Assembly: GCA_030770425.1 (NCBI GenBank)
Contig: JASJFT010000111.1
Coordinates: 84,797-148,796 of the forward strand
Length of the DNA stretch: 64,000 nt
Source of the DNA: Darksidea phi
Lineage: Eukaryota; Ascomycota; Dothideomycetes; Pleosporales; Lentitheciaceae
Reading direction: 5' to 3'
Part shown: positions 22,365-32,510 of the stretch, piece by piece
Numbering within the stretch: position 1 is the first letter of the stretch
How the letters are laid out: each line of letters starts with the position of its first letter
Position numbers and translations under genes: made by a program
The notes under the pieces: model-generated
The model's database searches: none
What the model was told of the DNA's origin: nothing
What the model saw: the letters and a program-made list of their open reading frames with translations, nothing else

Positions 22365-23344
22365 GGATACGTCATTCGCATTTTTGTTCGAGTCTATTGT
22401 TTTAGTGGCGGTTCCTTGCTCTTTTGGCATAATTTTCCTGGATCTGTCTATTTTGTTGGATTGGTTAAGTACACATGAGATACCCCTTTGGCGGCGTTTT
22501 CTACATTACCTTCAGGCTTGCACTATACAGTATTTTTACTATACCGTATTTCAGTTTGCAGGTCGCTATGTCGCATGTAGCAATGGGTGCAAGAACCTCT
22601 AGATGAACCTTGCTTACTATATATTTCTACGTTGTAGACAAGACACAGCAATACCACTTCTGCTCCCTTTTCCTTTTCCGGCTTACACCAATTCACCATA
22701 ACCAGGCCGCCTTTCTGGGATTTCCATCATGCCGCCTTGCCTGATTCCTCGTTCCCTCTCCCGGGAGGCATATCCCTACTAAATCTGCCCAAAAGGGGGT
22801 ACAATCTCCAAGAACCAATCCGCGAACACCAACAACCCTACGATGGAAACACCACGCGGGGGATCGACCGGCCATCGAAGTGCATTTCCCCTTTGGTAGG
22901 CGAGTGCTGCATGGCAGCTGATAACGTGGTGCGAGGTAGTATGGTGCTCGATATAATGTGCAATGGTACCATTTCTCCTTTCGCGAAATGAGGATATGGC
23001 GCCGTGAACCCTTCTATGCGGACTATACACGGCTGAGCGTACTTGACCCGGTTTTAGCCGCAGTAGGTTTGGGCAGTTAAAATGGTGGACCACGGGTTTG
23101 GGTACAGAGGTATCGAATAGATTCGTTCTGGTCTGGTGTATCGGTTGACTTAGACATGGCAAGTATTCAGCAGAAAGATCCAGTGTGCGAATGCGTGTGC
23201 GCGTATTTAGACACGTTGAAGGTAAAGGAAGCATCATTGAGGACCAAAGCTTCTATTCATATCTAATACTAGTGGCCCTGGTCATGATAGTAATGCAACG
23301 CAAGACAAGTATACCCATGTCACCTAATCAAACCTCCAATGTCC
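22365..23344. other. intergenic between convergent genes
   Basis: 980 bp between two genes that end towards each other. Only short ORFs; a small AT-rich patch (tatttttactataccgtattt, near 22530-22551). Probably 3' ends and terminators. Confidence 0.5.
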
Positions 23345-25573
23345 TTACTTCCAGACAACCCCACCACCTCGGCTCCCGCTATCCTCGCCCAGCGCCCAAC
23401 CCCCATATGTATCGGTGAAACCCTCGTTGGTTAGATAGTCTTGCGTTTCTTTGCCTCGCCCAGCAAGCGTACTGGCTAGCCGCCATGATGTGTCGAGCTT
23501 GTCCACCACAAGCTCTATTAGTTGCAAATTCTCAGGTTTCTGGACGGAGGTCTTGGCGAGGATCGCGTCGAGCTCCGCCTTCGTGGTTGCGCGATGGTAA
23601 GATTCAGAAGGTGCAGGGTGTTGGTAGAGTGGTAGGAGGTGCGAGTAAGTCGTTGGAACGATGTCGTTGTATGCTTAGATGCTTTAGCGAGCTGTTTTCG
23701 GAGAAAAGGAACTGGAAGGAGAAATTGGATGTAGTGGAGACGGGAAAGTTGGGAACCACTTACGCTGCCTCGCGCCCCAGATCAACCTCTCAATTGTATA
23801 CCCAGCATTGTTTACCACGAAAATCACCATTTTCAACCTAGCCTTAATCATAGTACCCACTTCCTGAATCGTCAGCGCCATACTGCCATCGCCCGTGAAT
23901 AGTAGCGTCCTGCCCTCGTCCGTCAATTCTTTACGCGCAATTTCCACACCAAGCGTAGCTGCGGTGGCCCATCCGATGCTGCCATAATAGATCTGTGCTT
24001 CGAAGCGTGTGCGTGCCGGGAATGTAATGTCACAGAGACCGAAGGTTGACGTTCCTGTTTCGCTTACAATTACATCGCCGGAGCGAAGAAATTTTTCTAC
24101 AGAGGGCCAAATTTGCGATTGAACAAGGTGGGCAGCATCTTTGTCTTTTGGTACGCGCGGCGGTGGAAGCTGAGGCTTTGCGAGCTGGTGTTGAGGTTGG
24201 GAAGGGAGACTAGCGATTACAGACAAGAGGAGGGGTTTAATGGAAATGCTGGGGTAGGATTGGCCCTTGACCTTTTCCCATCAGTATGTCGCTTTCCGTT
24301 TTTGAGCGAAGTGGAAGGGGGGTCTTACCACGACCTCAAAGGGGTGGATGTGAATCGTCTGGGACTCGTCCAGCTTCCTCGAAAACCCCGCGGAATTTGT
24401 GTCAGCGTTTAGGTAGCCGAGAGTAATCACCAGGTCACTCTTGTTCGCCGCTTCGACAACACCGGGCGTGGACACTGCGCCATTCCACACACCAACATAC
24501 AACTCATTTGTCTCATCAACAACACCCTTTCCCATATTCGCCGAGAAGAACGGCACATTCAGCTTCTTAACTAGTTCTCTCGCCTCGGTGCTTGCACCGA
24601 AGCGTTTGACAAGCACATCAATCAGAATAGCAGGATGCTTAGCTTCAGCAATAGCCGTCAAGATGGCTTTCACCGCTTTTCCTTGGGCCGCTTCGTCAAA
24701 TTTGGGTGATGTGTCAATTGGAGTCTTGAGCAATTCAGCTGATACCTTCTCGGCTGAGAGGTCCAGAGGAAGGAAGATGTACACCGGACCGGACTGGATA
24801 AAGGATTCCCGTATGACACGATCAATTTCGGCTGGTGCGGTCTTGATGTCCCAGAGTTCAGCAGCGGCGTGGCGGAGGGGGACGGAGGCTTTGTTATATT
24901 GCTACCGTGTGTCAGTGCATGTTGCGAGTGTAAGGAGCAGGGCATCAAAGGCGATGGGAGATTGCAGCAAGGGGCAATATACCTGATGATCCGGCTTGTC
25001 ACCAATCGAATGGTGGATCATCATATGGTTGTTCTGCATAGCTCTTGTTGTTTGTCCGACGACATGGATTAGTTTCACTCTCTCAGACATGGCTCCTGCG
25101 ACACCATTGAGGGCACTAAGCTCGCCTATCACATATATCAGCGCTTTGGTTTTCGCTGCCAAAATTCGGCAACGCACCGACGCCGTGGGTTGTGATGACT
25201 AGAAGCCAAGATCAGCATTAACTCTAGGTACCTGGCATGAGTGAACTGACCGCAACCAGGTACGCCTTTGATTCGACCGTACCCATCTGCCGCGTATGCA
25301 GCATTGAGTTCGTTCTGATTTCCAACTATGAACCGTCAGCTCAGATTGCTGTACCTCCACCCCGAAGGGACAGTGCGACATACCCCAATTCAATCCTTCA
25401 ACCTCGAAGATGGCGTCCAAAATTTGTAGGTTGAAGTCACCCGGGACACCCTTGAACGTAGCGTCAACTCGCTGAATACTTCCGTCTCAGGGAGGAAGAA
25501 ATACAAAGATGGTATCCACGCCAACTTGGTGGATCCTCTCCCACATATACCTTCCGAGCGTGATCTCCGACAT
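23345..25573 (-). CDS. thiamine-diphosphate-dependent 2-oxoacid decarboxylase (pyruvate decarboxylase family)
   Basis: Decarboxylates a 2-oxo acid to an aldehyde using thiamine diphosphate and Mg. Eight exons: 25573-25505, 25450-25384, 25325-25251, 25198-25178, 25125-24983, 24901-24329, 24271-23764, 23673-23345; all phases match and give 594 residues. The residue numbers coincide closely with yeast Pdc1: Asp28 in GVPGDFN, Glu51 in NELNAAYAADGYGR, the His pair at 115-116 (IHHSIGD), GDGS at 443-446, NN at 470-471 and Glu477 in NNAGYTIE. So the active site is complete. Exon 4 is only 21 nt. Pyruvate, phenylpyruvate or indolepyruvate are all possible substrates; sequence by eye does not separate them. 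The next genes upstream on the same strand are an intradiol dioxygenase and a small Gly-rich protein. Confidence 0.92.
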
Positions 25574-26237
25574 ATTTCTGTTAATCTTCGTGTGGTCCAA
25601 CTGTTTCTTTCTTGTCCACAATTCTTAGTTCCGAAGAAAGTGCGGCTCTTGGAGAGGGCAGAGACTCGTTTTGTTATTGCTGTGAAGTTTGTTAGTCCCT
25701 GTCGGACCGTATAAGTGGTGAATATGAACAGGAGCAAACCTTCCTTCTAACCCAGAATGACTCTGTCGGGACGGCAGTATAGTTACAGCCGCTGGTTCCC
25801 GAGATGTTGTTATGCAGGACGGCGGAGTGGTCAACAGTGGTTGATATTTATCAAGCACGCCGTAGATGCACTCTTGCTAAAACAGACGAGCGAACTTTTT
25901 ATATGTGAAATTGATGCTCGAATGAAGACTGTTATAAGTGTAACACGCCTACACGGACCGGCGTATGCGGCGTCCTATTGCAAGCCGTGCCGGGAGTGCC
26001 CAGTTGTCACGTTGAGTATGCCGCGGTAAAGTGCGTCATGAGCCGGCTGTAAGCGGGGCGGGACAGCGTGTTAGGGGGATTAGGTAAGGTCAGGTGCGGG
26101 GCGGACCTTTTTCAGCAAGTATTTAGCGCGTAAAGATCTTATTTAGTATCCAGATGTCAGAGCAACTGTGAGATTCGTTATTTACTACGTAACCAACAGG
26201 GCTTGGATGGTATCTTTTCGGAAACTCTTCTCTCGTA
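25574..26237. other. intergenic between decarboxylase and dioxygenase genes
   Basis: 664 bp between two minus-strand genes. No ORF of substance. Should contain the decarboxylase promoter. Confidence 0.5.
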
Positions 26238-27314
26238 TCACGCCGATCCATCGTGTTTTTTTGTGCCGCCCTGTATCGCAGCGCTCTCTTCCGTTGTACC
26301 CGCCACGGAATGCTTCTTCGCATCCTCAAAAGTTGCCATCTTGAAATCGTACGGTAGCTCAAAGTCGGCTTTCGGATCGCCCTGGAACGACTTGAATTCC
26401 ACGAGTAGCGAATCTTTAACAGCAAACACGGCATCGTCTTCAATATATTTGCTGCTACGATCAAAAATCTGTGTTATGATAGGTTTGTAGCCGGGGGCGG
26501 TGAGCTTTGCAGACAGTCAGTTGAAATCGGTGATTGGCAAAAGGGTTGACTTACTATGAAGTGTATGTGTGCAGGTCGATACGGATGCCTATCCAAAGCC
26601 TGCAGAATCTTGCCCGCCGGTCCATCATAAGGAATCGGATACGGCACCGGCCTCAAGCAGTAGAAATTATACTTCCCGTCCTTCCCCGTTGTAAACCTGC
26701 CTCTCAAATTCATTTCCGGCTGCCGCTCATCCTGCTGCTCATAGAGACCATTTGGGGCCGTATGCCAGACATCTAGCACAGCGCCCTCCACCGGTTTGCC
26801 TGTCCGGAAGTCCGTGACTGTGCCATGCATCCACGTCCTATCGCCTTTGTCTTCAAAGCCGGATACGATGGTGTCGCCCATGGCTTTTTGGGGCGCGTCT
26901 TTGCGCCAGAACGGACCGAGGATGGCGGTTGCGGTCGGTTCATCTTCGGCGGTGGTAGTGAGCTTGTAGGTGATTTCATCGACAAGCGATTCGAGGCCGA
27001 AGATGTCGCAGAGGAGTTGGCCTTCGTTGCGGCGGTCATCGGACATGCGGCCAGCTTCGTTGAGCTATACCTTGTTAGTGAGGCTTCTGGGCTTGTGAGG
27101 GAATAGAAAGACTTGCCAGCTCCAGCCCGGTCATCCATTCGTCCACGGTGAGCTCATTCTCGCGCGCAAAGTCGTGCAGGTGCTGGATCAAGCTCGTCGT
27201 GAGCTGTCGCACTCTCGGCGTGGCTTTCGGACCGGTAGCATTGATCACAGCTTGTGTGAAGTGCGGGTTGAACTTGTGCTCTTTGCTGTCCGGCACGGCT
27301 CCTTTTGAGGTCAT
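26238..27314 (-). CDS. intradiol ring-cleavage dioxygenase (catechol/hydroxyquinol 1,2-dioxygenase type)
   Basis: Non-haem Fe(III) enzyme that opens a catechol-type ring between the hydroxylated carbons, feeding the 3-oxoadipate pathway. Exons 27314-27117, 27064-26555 and 26504-26238 give 324 residues. The iron ligands are all visible: Tyr174 (NGLYEQQ), Tyr208 (PVPYPIPYDGP), His232 and His234 (RPAHIHF). The N-terminal helical dimerisation part (VDEWMTGLEL, then LNEAGRMSDDRRNEGQ) and the LGPFW motif are typical of the catechol/hydroxyquinol group, not protocatechuate 3,4-dioxygenase. No signal peptide, so intracellular. The first intron (27116-27065) uses a GC donor (GCAAGT) with a CTAAC branch site; no GT donor gives the conserved junction. 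Confidence 0.92.
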
Positions 27315-27931
27315 CCTAGATCGCCTATATCAGTTCCGGAGACAAAAGCGTTCGAGGGTGATGTAGGGGCGCGGGAGGATGCTGTGCACTAGAATCAGTG
27401 GAAAGGTTAGTAAGGAGATCAAGAAATTCCAGCTACTAAGCAATGCACGGCAATTTAGGGGCTTCTGAAGCCCCAGCTTGCACGAGCTGGACCGGCGGGG
27501 CAATGCGGCGGGGTGGAGAATGCTAGCTACGGGCGACGGCCGGAGTTGTGTTCGGAGTGGTGCGCCATCCGAACCCTGACCGGCAGCCAGCTTTACAGCC
27601 AATCAGAGACAGGATGGTCCGAAATGCGGGTCAGCAACATTGAGGCTAGGGAGAGTTCCAGCTCACGAAGCATGGCACGTAAGGTCAAACGTACACATGC
27701 ATTGTCTTTCCGCATGTATGCCTATTAAACAACCCAGTGGCTCTGCTGTGGCGGGCACAAGTCGCAGCTTAACCTAAACCTATTGACCGTAAACTCCATT
27801 GCCATATTAAGCCCACCTGAACCCGAGTAACGACATCCTTATGAGACGTGCATTCTAATCCGAAAAGTAATCCTAGCCCATGGTATCATAGTTATTCATC
27901 ATCCAGCCCCCGCCCTCTCGACCTAGCCGCT
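27315..27931. other. intergenic, promoter of the dioxygenase gene
   Basis: About 600 bp between two minus-strand genes. No gene seen. Confidence 0.5.
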
Positions 27932-28486
27932 CTATTTCTTGTCGCTAGGCGCATCATCCTTCTTACCTCCCCCCCAAAGCCCTCCTACCATACCCCCCGC
28001 ACCCTTGGCACCGTCTGTAACACCGCTACCCGCGCCCTTCAACCCATCCATAGCACTCTGGCCATAACCTCCAAGCGGGCCCTGGCTCTCGATCGAGTTT
28101 CCGTTCTCGTCCTTACCGCCTCGCTCAGCGCGGTTGATGCCCTCCTTTGAGACGGCGTCGCCGACGGGTTGGGCGAGGCCACCTTGGCCGAGTTGACCGC
28201 CGACGAGGTTGTTGACGCCGTCTTGAAGGTTGTCGACTTGGTCGATACCGGTAACTTTGGTCTTATCCAGTTGTTCTAGAAGAATGTCAGTGGACTTGAG
28301 GTGTTTCAATAGGGACAGTAGTAGACGAGAGGTCGACGTACGCTTCGTGGCATAAGAAGCCTTGGTATCCTTCGTGAACCATGATAGGTACTTATCCTCG
28401 ATCCATGGCATCCAATTCTCGTACTGTTTGTTGTAGAACTCGCTAGCTTGCTCCTTGTACGACTTGCTGTTGTTCTGGTCCGTCAT
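27932..28486 (-). CDS. small Gly-rich conserved fungal protein, unknown function
   Basis: 162 residues in two exons, 28486-28342 and 28275-27932, with a 66-nt intron (GTACGT donor) that restores the frame as SYATKQQLDKTKV. The first 50 residues are rich in aromatics (YNKQYENWMPWIEDKYLSWF) and look like an amphipathic helix. The rest is hydrophilic with QVDNLQDGVNNLVGGQLGQG, then a Gly-rich tail. No signal peptide or membrane helix. The composition recalls LEA-like or stress-associated hydrophilic proteins, but this is a guess; I do not know a function. Confidence 0.8.
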   Translation of the reverse strand: MTDQNNSKSYKEQASEFYNKQYENWMPWIEDKYLSWFTKDTKASYATKRTSTSRLLLSLLKHLKSTDILLEQLDKTKVTGIDQVDNLQDGVNNLVGGQLGQGGLAQPVGDAVSKEGINRAERGGKDENGNSIESQGPLGGYGQSAMDGLKGAGSGVTDGAKGAGGMVGGLWGGGKKDDAPSDKK

Positions 28487-29627
28487 GATGGTGGCGGGAA
28501 TATCTTTCAGAAGTGATGTTGAGTTCTAGGTAGCTCGGATATGTGTGTGAGAAATGCGGTGCAAGTAGATGCAGATATAGTCAAACTAGCTTCATCGGCA
28601 AAGCAAATAATATATACGCGACGAGCATGATAGTGATCTCATCCACCCCAACAGGAATTGTGGCTAGTGACGACGTGCTGCAAGGCTACGTCATTAGCCT
28701 GAACCAAGTGATCGTCCCGCATGCGATTCACAGCGCTTGGCGGTGTCGCACCCGCTCGGCCTGTCAGACGCCCAAACACGACTCTCGCGTGGCAGCGCAA
28801 GGAGAAAGAGAAACACGGTGTTTTGGAAGTCATATCGCATATGACGCCTTGCGTGTAGTGACGGTCCTTGAGAGTGTGTACGTGGAGTGGTAAACTGTTT
28901 GCGTACCGTAGGCACCGGTACTCTCCAGTATCAATCGTACAAATTCCGGCCTCCACGTCACCGCTAGCAGTTGACATTCTTCCCGATCAAACCCATCTGT
29001 AATTGTTGGCGGCCTGCAGAAGCCGTGCCCTTGCTGAGGAAAGGCAGAGGACGGGGGTGAGGTTGAGGTCAACTGGTCTGATCGATGGCTAACCTTAATC
29101 GGGATGGGCCGAGCCAAAGAAGCGCACGAGCCTCTCTCCAGACGTTGGATGACTCTACCCATCATCATCCATCGATCCGCCATCAACACGGTCCACGCGT
29201 TGAAAAAGGGCGAAGGGCGACTTGTTCTCGAAAGAGGCTACCGCAGTGTCGTTCTCTCATGCTGTCGAGCAGCCAAGGTGCAATGTTAGAGTCGATTCTC
29301 CGCACAGCCTCCATCAGCGCCAGTTGGCCAACCCATCGCCAAATGCCACGAACTTTCTCTTCATTCGATACTCCCTCGTCGTCATGTCCCAGCGTAAGAC
29401 CATAACTGTGGGGTACCCGCCCTTCTCACCAGCCCATCCAATAGAGTGCTGCGCCGCAAGGCTGCCTGCAGGCAACACTCATCGTGCCCATACAATGCCT
29501 CCCTCTTGACTCGACCGCCTACCGTTGACTCAAAGCCCGTATCCCCAGCCACTCATCATCCCGTGTATATATTCTGCCAGGCTAGTAGTTACACTGGAGT
29601 ACCAGAACGCCTTGTTTCCTTTTCGCC
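28487..29627. other. intergenic, divergent promoter region
   Basis: 1.1 kb between the divergent small Gly-rich protein gene and the RBR ligase gene. Only short ORFs without domains. The last 100 bp before 29628 should be promoter or 5' UTR; tgtatatattct at 29563-29574 is TATA-like. Confidence 0.5.
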
Positions 29628-31694
29628 ATGGGTGCCAAAATCTCCAAGGCCGTGCGGCGGTCGCACGTGAACGCTGCAGCCTCAGTACACGTACCGGCAG
29701 CGTCTTCCCCTAACAACGAACAGGAGACGGGGCCCCACCAAGCGTCGCGGCTTCCCGATATAAAGTGCGAGCAGCCGCTAGTAAATCACACCGTCGCCCA
29801 AGTCGCTACTTCCTGCACTGAACACGACAACCCTTGCTTCTCCAGGCTTGCAGACGACGCCGACGCCATGGAGATCGAAACGCGCTCCGCATCGCTACTC
29901 AGAGGGCTGCAGGAGTTGCCTGCCGAAATCTTTGACTACATCCCGCCTCCACCTCCAACGGACCCTGCTGTGGTCGAGGAACCCGTGGTTGTGGTCGAGG
30001 AACCCGTGATTGAGTCCCTTCTCTCACTACCTCCCGAAGCATCGCTCGCCTGCATCATCTGCGGCGATTACTTCGCCAAGAATGAGGAGCATACTGCCAT
30101 TAAACCCTGCTCTCGCTGCAGCAGCCCGTATTGCACCGATTGCCTCAAGAAGATGTTCGTCGACGCATGCACCGACATGTCGCGAATGCCACCGAAATGC
30201 TGCATCCAAGTTCCCCTACATCACGTACGACCCTATTTGACGCAGGACGAGGTGCTTCTCTTTAGGGCAAAGTACGAGGAATGGAGCACCCCGAACCCGT
30301 TCTATTGCCCAGTCGCCCGATGCTCAGCCTTCATTCCGGAAAGGCTTCTTCCGCGGAGAAGGACCAATCGTAAGGGAAAGCAACGCGTGGATTCAGGAGT
30401 CGGTACTCCGACGTCATCTGTTATTGCCTGTCCAAGTTGCGAGACTGATATTTGTATGGACTGTCGGAACCTTGCACACGCCGACGCGACCTGCGATCCA
30501 CTGGAGTCTGGTATTGACAAGGAGACTGCGGAGCTGCTGAGGACATGGGGATACAAACGGTGTCCGAAGTGCGGAAATGGCTTGAAGAGGATGTTCGGTT
30601 GCAATCATATGGAATGCCGATGCGGAGCGCACTTTTGCTGGGTCTGTTTGAAGAATCAAGAGACCGGCTGCGATGGCGGATGCTACGATGGTAATGAGGA
30701 CGACTATAGTGATGACGAGCCCGACGAAGAGGAAGATGACGAGCGGTCTCGGCCCGAGGATACTGACGATACGGAAATGCCAGCTTCTGCAGACCCTGCG
30801 GTAGTACAAACAGTCGAGGAGATACATGGAGCTGAAGGCACACAGCCAACAGAGGAGTCAACACCTCGCGTACGCAATCTGGATGGCGGCTCGGCGCGCT
30901 ATTGGGAAGAAGCAGACTATAACTTTGGCGATGAACCGACAGATAACATACAAGATCGTGCCTGGGACTGCCATCACGAATTCACCACAGCCAAAGTTAG
31001 CCTGACGGACTCACTGCGCAATGTACCATCCGCTACTGGCATGGAGTGCATGAAATGCTGGGGCGCCATACATCCGGAAATCGAAATGCCGAACAACATC
31101 AACAGTGGTGGCGTAAGAACTATTACTAGTATGGCCAGCGGAAGATCTTTGAGAGGGCGGGGAAGAGGTAGAGGGCGTGGGAGGCTGCAACCATATCCCA
31201 GACGGAACCCTTTTCGTGTACAACCGGATGCGGTCTTTGGTAGTTCCGCCCCTGAGTTCACCTCGCACACCCAGCCGATGGAGGGTGTGCGATACAATCC
31301 CTTCGTCCAGCCTGCCTCAGCAAGCAGCGAACGGATAGTTGATACTTACGGCAACACCATCACCACAATCGAAACACCCTCCTCAACTCGTCGCGCTTCT
31401 TTCGATGCTATCATGCTGGACGAACATCACCTCGACGATCCAGTTCCAGAGTGGATGATCGACGGTCTCCGGACTACATCTAACAACGCAACAACTCGCC
31501 AAAAGTCGTTTGTGCCTGAGCACAAGCACTCCAGCATCAACCTCGCCACCAGCACGTCACCCTTTAGCTTCGCATACCACTGTGACGACTGCGGTCTCCT
31601 CGTCTGCAATACCTGTAAAGACAACTTGCTAGCAGCGATCAAGGATGAGAGAGGGGAAGGTAACGAGGGTAACGAGGAAACGGTGGACGCATGA
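29628..31694 (+). CDS. RBR (RING-IBR-RING) E3 ubiquitin ligase with myristoylation-type N terminus
   Basis: RBR ligases take ubiquitin from an E2 onto a Cys in RING2 and then onto the substrate. 688 residues, no introns, start in an excellent context (cgccATGGg). RING1 begins near residue 142 (CIICGDYF, CSRCSSPYCTDCL). The IBR region contains CPVARC and CPSCETDICMDC. RING2 starts near 312 (CPKCGNGLKRMFGCNHMEC, then CGAHFCWVC), with the expected catalytic Cys at 325 in GCNHM. The N terminus, MGAKISK, fits an N-myristoylation signal (Gly2, Ser6, basic 7), suggesting membrane attachment. An acidic stretch follows RING2, then a Cys/His-containing part (WDCHHEF, MECMKCWG), an RGRGRGRG patch and a last CDDCGLLVCNTC motif. 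Substrates unknown. Confidence 0.93.
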   Translation: MGAKISKAVRRSHVNAAASVHVPAASSPNNEQETGPHQASRLPDIKCEQPLVNHTVAQVATSCTEHDNPCFSRLADDADAMEIETRSASLLRGLQELPAEIFDYIPPPPPTDPAVVEEPVVVVEEPVIESLLSLPPEASLACIICGDYFAKNEEHTAIKPCSRCSSPYCTDCLKKMFVDACTDMSRMPPKCCIQVPLHHVRPYLTQDEVLLFRAKYEEWSTPNPFYCPVARCSAFIPERLLPRRRTNRKGKQRVDSGVGTPTSSVIACPSCETDICMDCRNLAHADATCDPLESGIDKETAELLRTWGYKRCPKCGNGLKRMFGCNHMECRCGAHFCWVCLKNQETGCDGGCYDGNEDDYSDDEPDEEEDDERSRPEDTDDTEMPASADPAVVQTVEEIHGAEGTQPTEESTPRVRNLDGGSARYWEEADYNFGDEPTDNIQDRAWDCHHEFTTAKVSLTDSLRNVPSATGMECMKCWGAIHPEIEMPNNINSGGVRTITSMASGRSLRGRGRGRGRGRLQPYPRRNPFRVQPDAVFGSSAPEFTSHTQPMEGVRYNPFVQPASASSERIVDTYGNTITTIETPSSTRRASFDAIMLDEHHLDDPVPEWMIDGLRTTSNNATTRQKSFVPEHKHSSINLATSTSPFSFAYHCDDCGLLVCNTCKDNLLAAIKDERGEGNEGNEETVDA

Positions 31695-32510
31695 TGCTTT
31701 TTGGTTTTTCAATTTCCTAGAGCTTATACTTTCCAAACCTCTCCTCAATTCGTCGCCGTATAATGAGTATGCGGATCAAAGGTGTTATAAATTTTCTTTC
31801 CGCGACATCATTCCAGCATAGGGAGGCGTTTTTGAGCGGATTGATTCAGCCAGGAATTTCAGGAACAGGGCTTGATGGTACGAAGTGTAGTGGATAGCGA
31901 ATGGACATGATGACTTTGAACACCCCACTCGGCTTGATCTGGTGCCTTTTCCGTGTGGTGTGGGCTCAGCAGGTCCGCGGTACCATTCGCTGCGCTCCAA
32001 GGTGCTGCTCGAGGTATGTGGTGACGATAGAGGTGTCGGCAGGAGCCAGATGGAGATATTCGGTGCAGGTTGCTCTACATTGCCTCGCCGTTTAATGAAT
32101 GGTGAGACTGCTGCTCGCTTTAGTGCTTGTTGTTGAAGAGTCACAAAACAAGTCCGTCATTCAGTAAACAGATTTTTGTATTGATTAGGAAATGCCAGCG
32201 AAACCATCTCAGATGAAATAGGGGAAATAGACCCGGGGATCAAAACACTCGGAGCCACTGCGCAAATCGAAAAGTAGAGCTTCACTAGCATAAACACATC
32301 CCAAAGGTAGATGATGATTTAAAGCCCGCCACACTCGCCCCATTCCTTTTGCAGATTCCTTATATCTTTTCTCGCACCTGGCCATCTCCATCCCGTCATC
32401 TCCGCTTGTTTTTCGCTCATTGTCCGCTAGTGAGGACGATCAGATGACTGACCGCCAGTGTTGGGCACAGACGCTGTGGTCGTGCATGTGTCGACGTGTC
32501 GATGATGGGG
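31695..32510. other. intergenic between convergent genes
   Basis: 816 bp between the ends of the RBR and Stm1-like genes. No gene seen. Confidence 0.5.
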
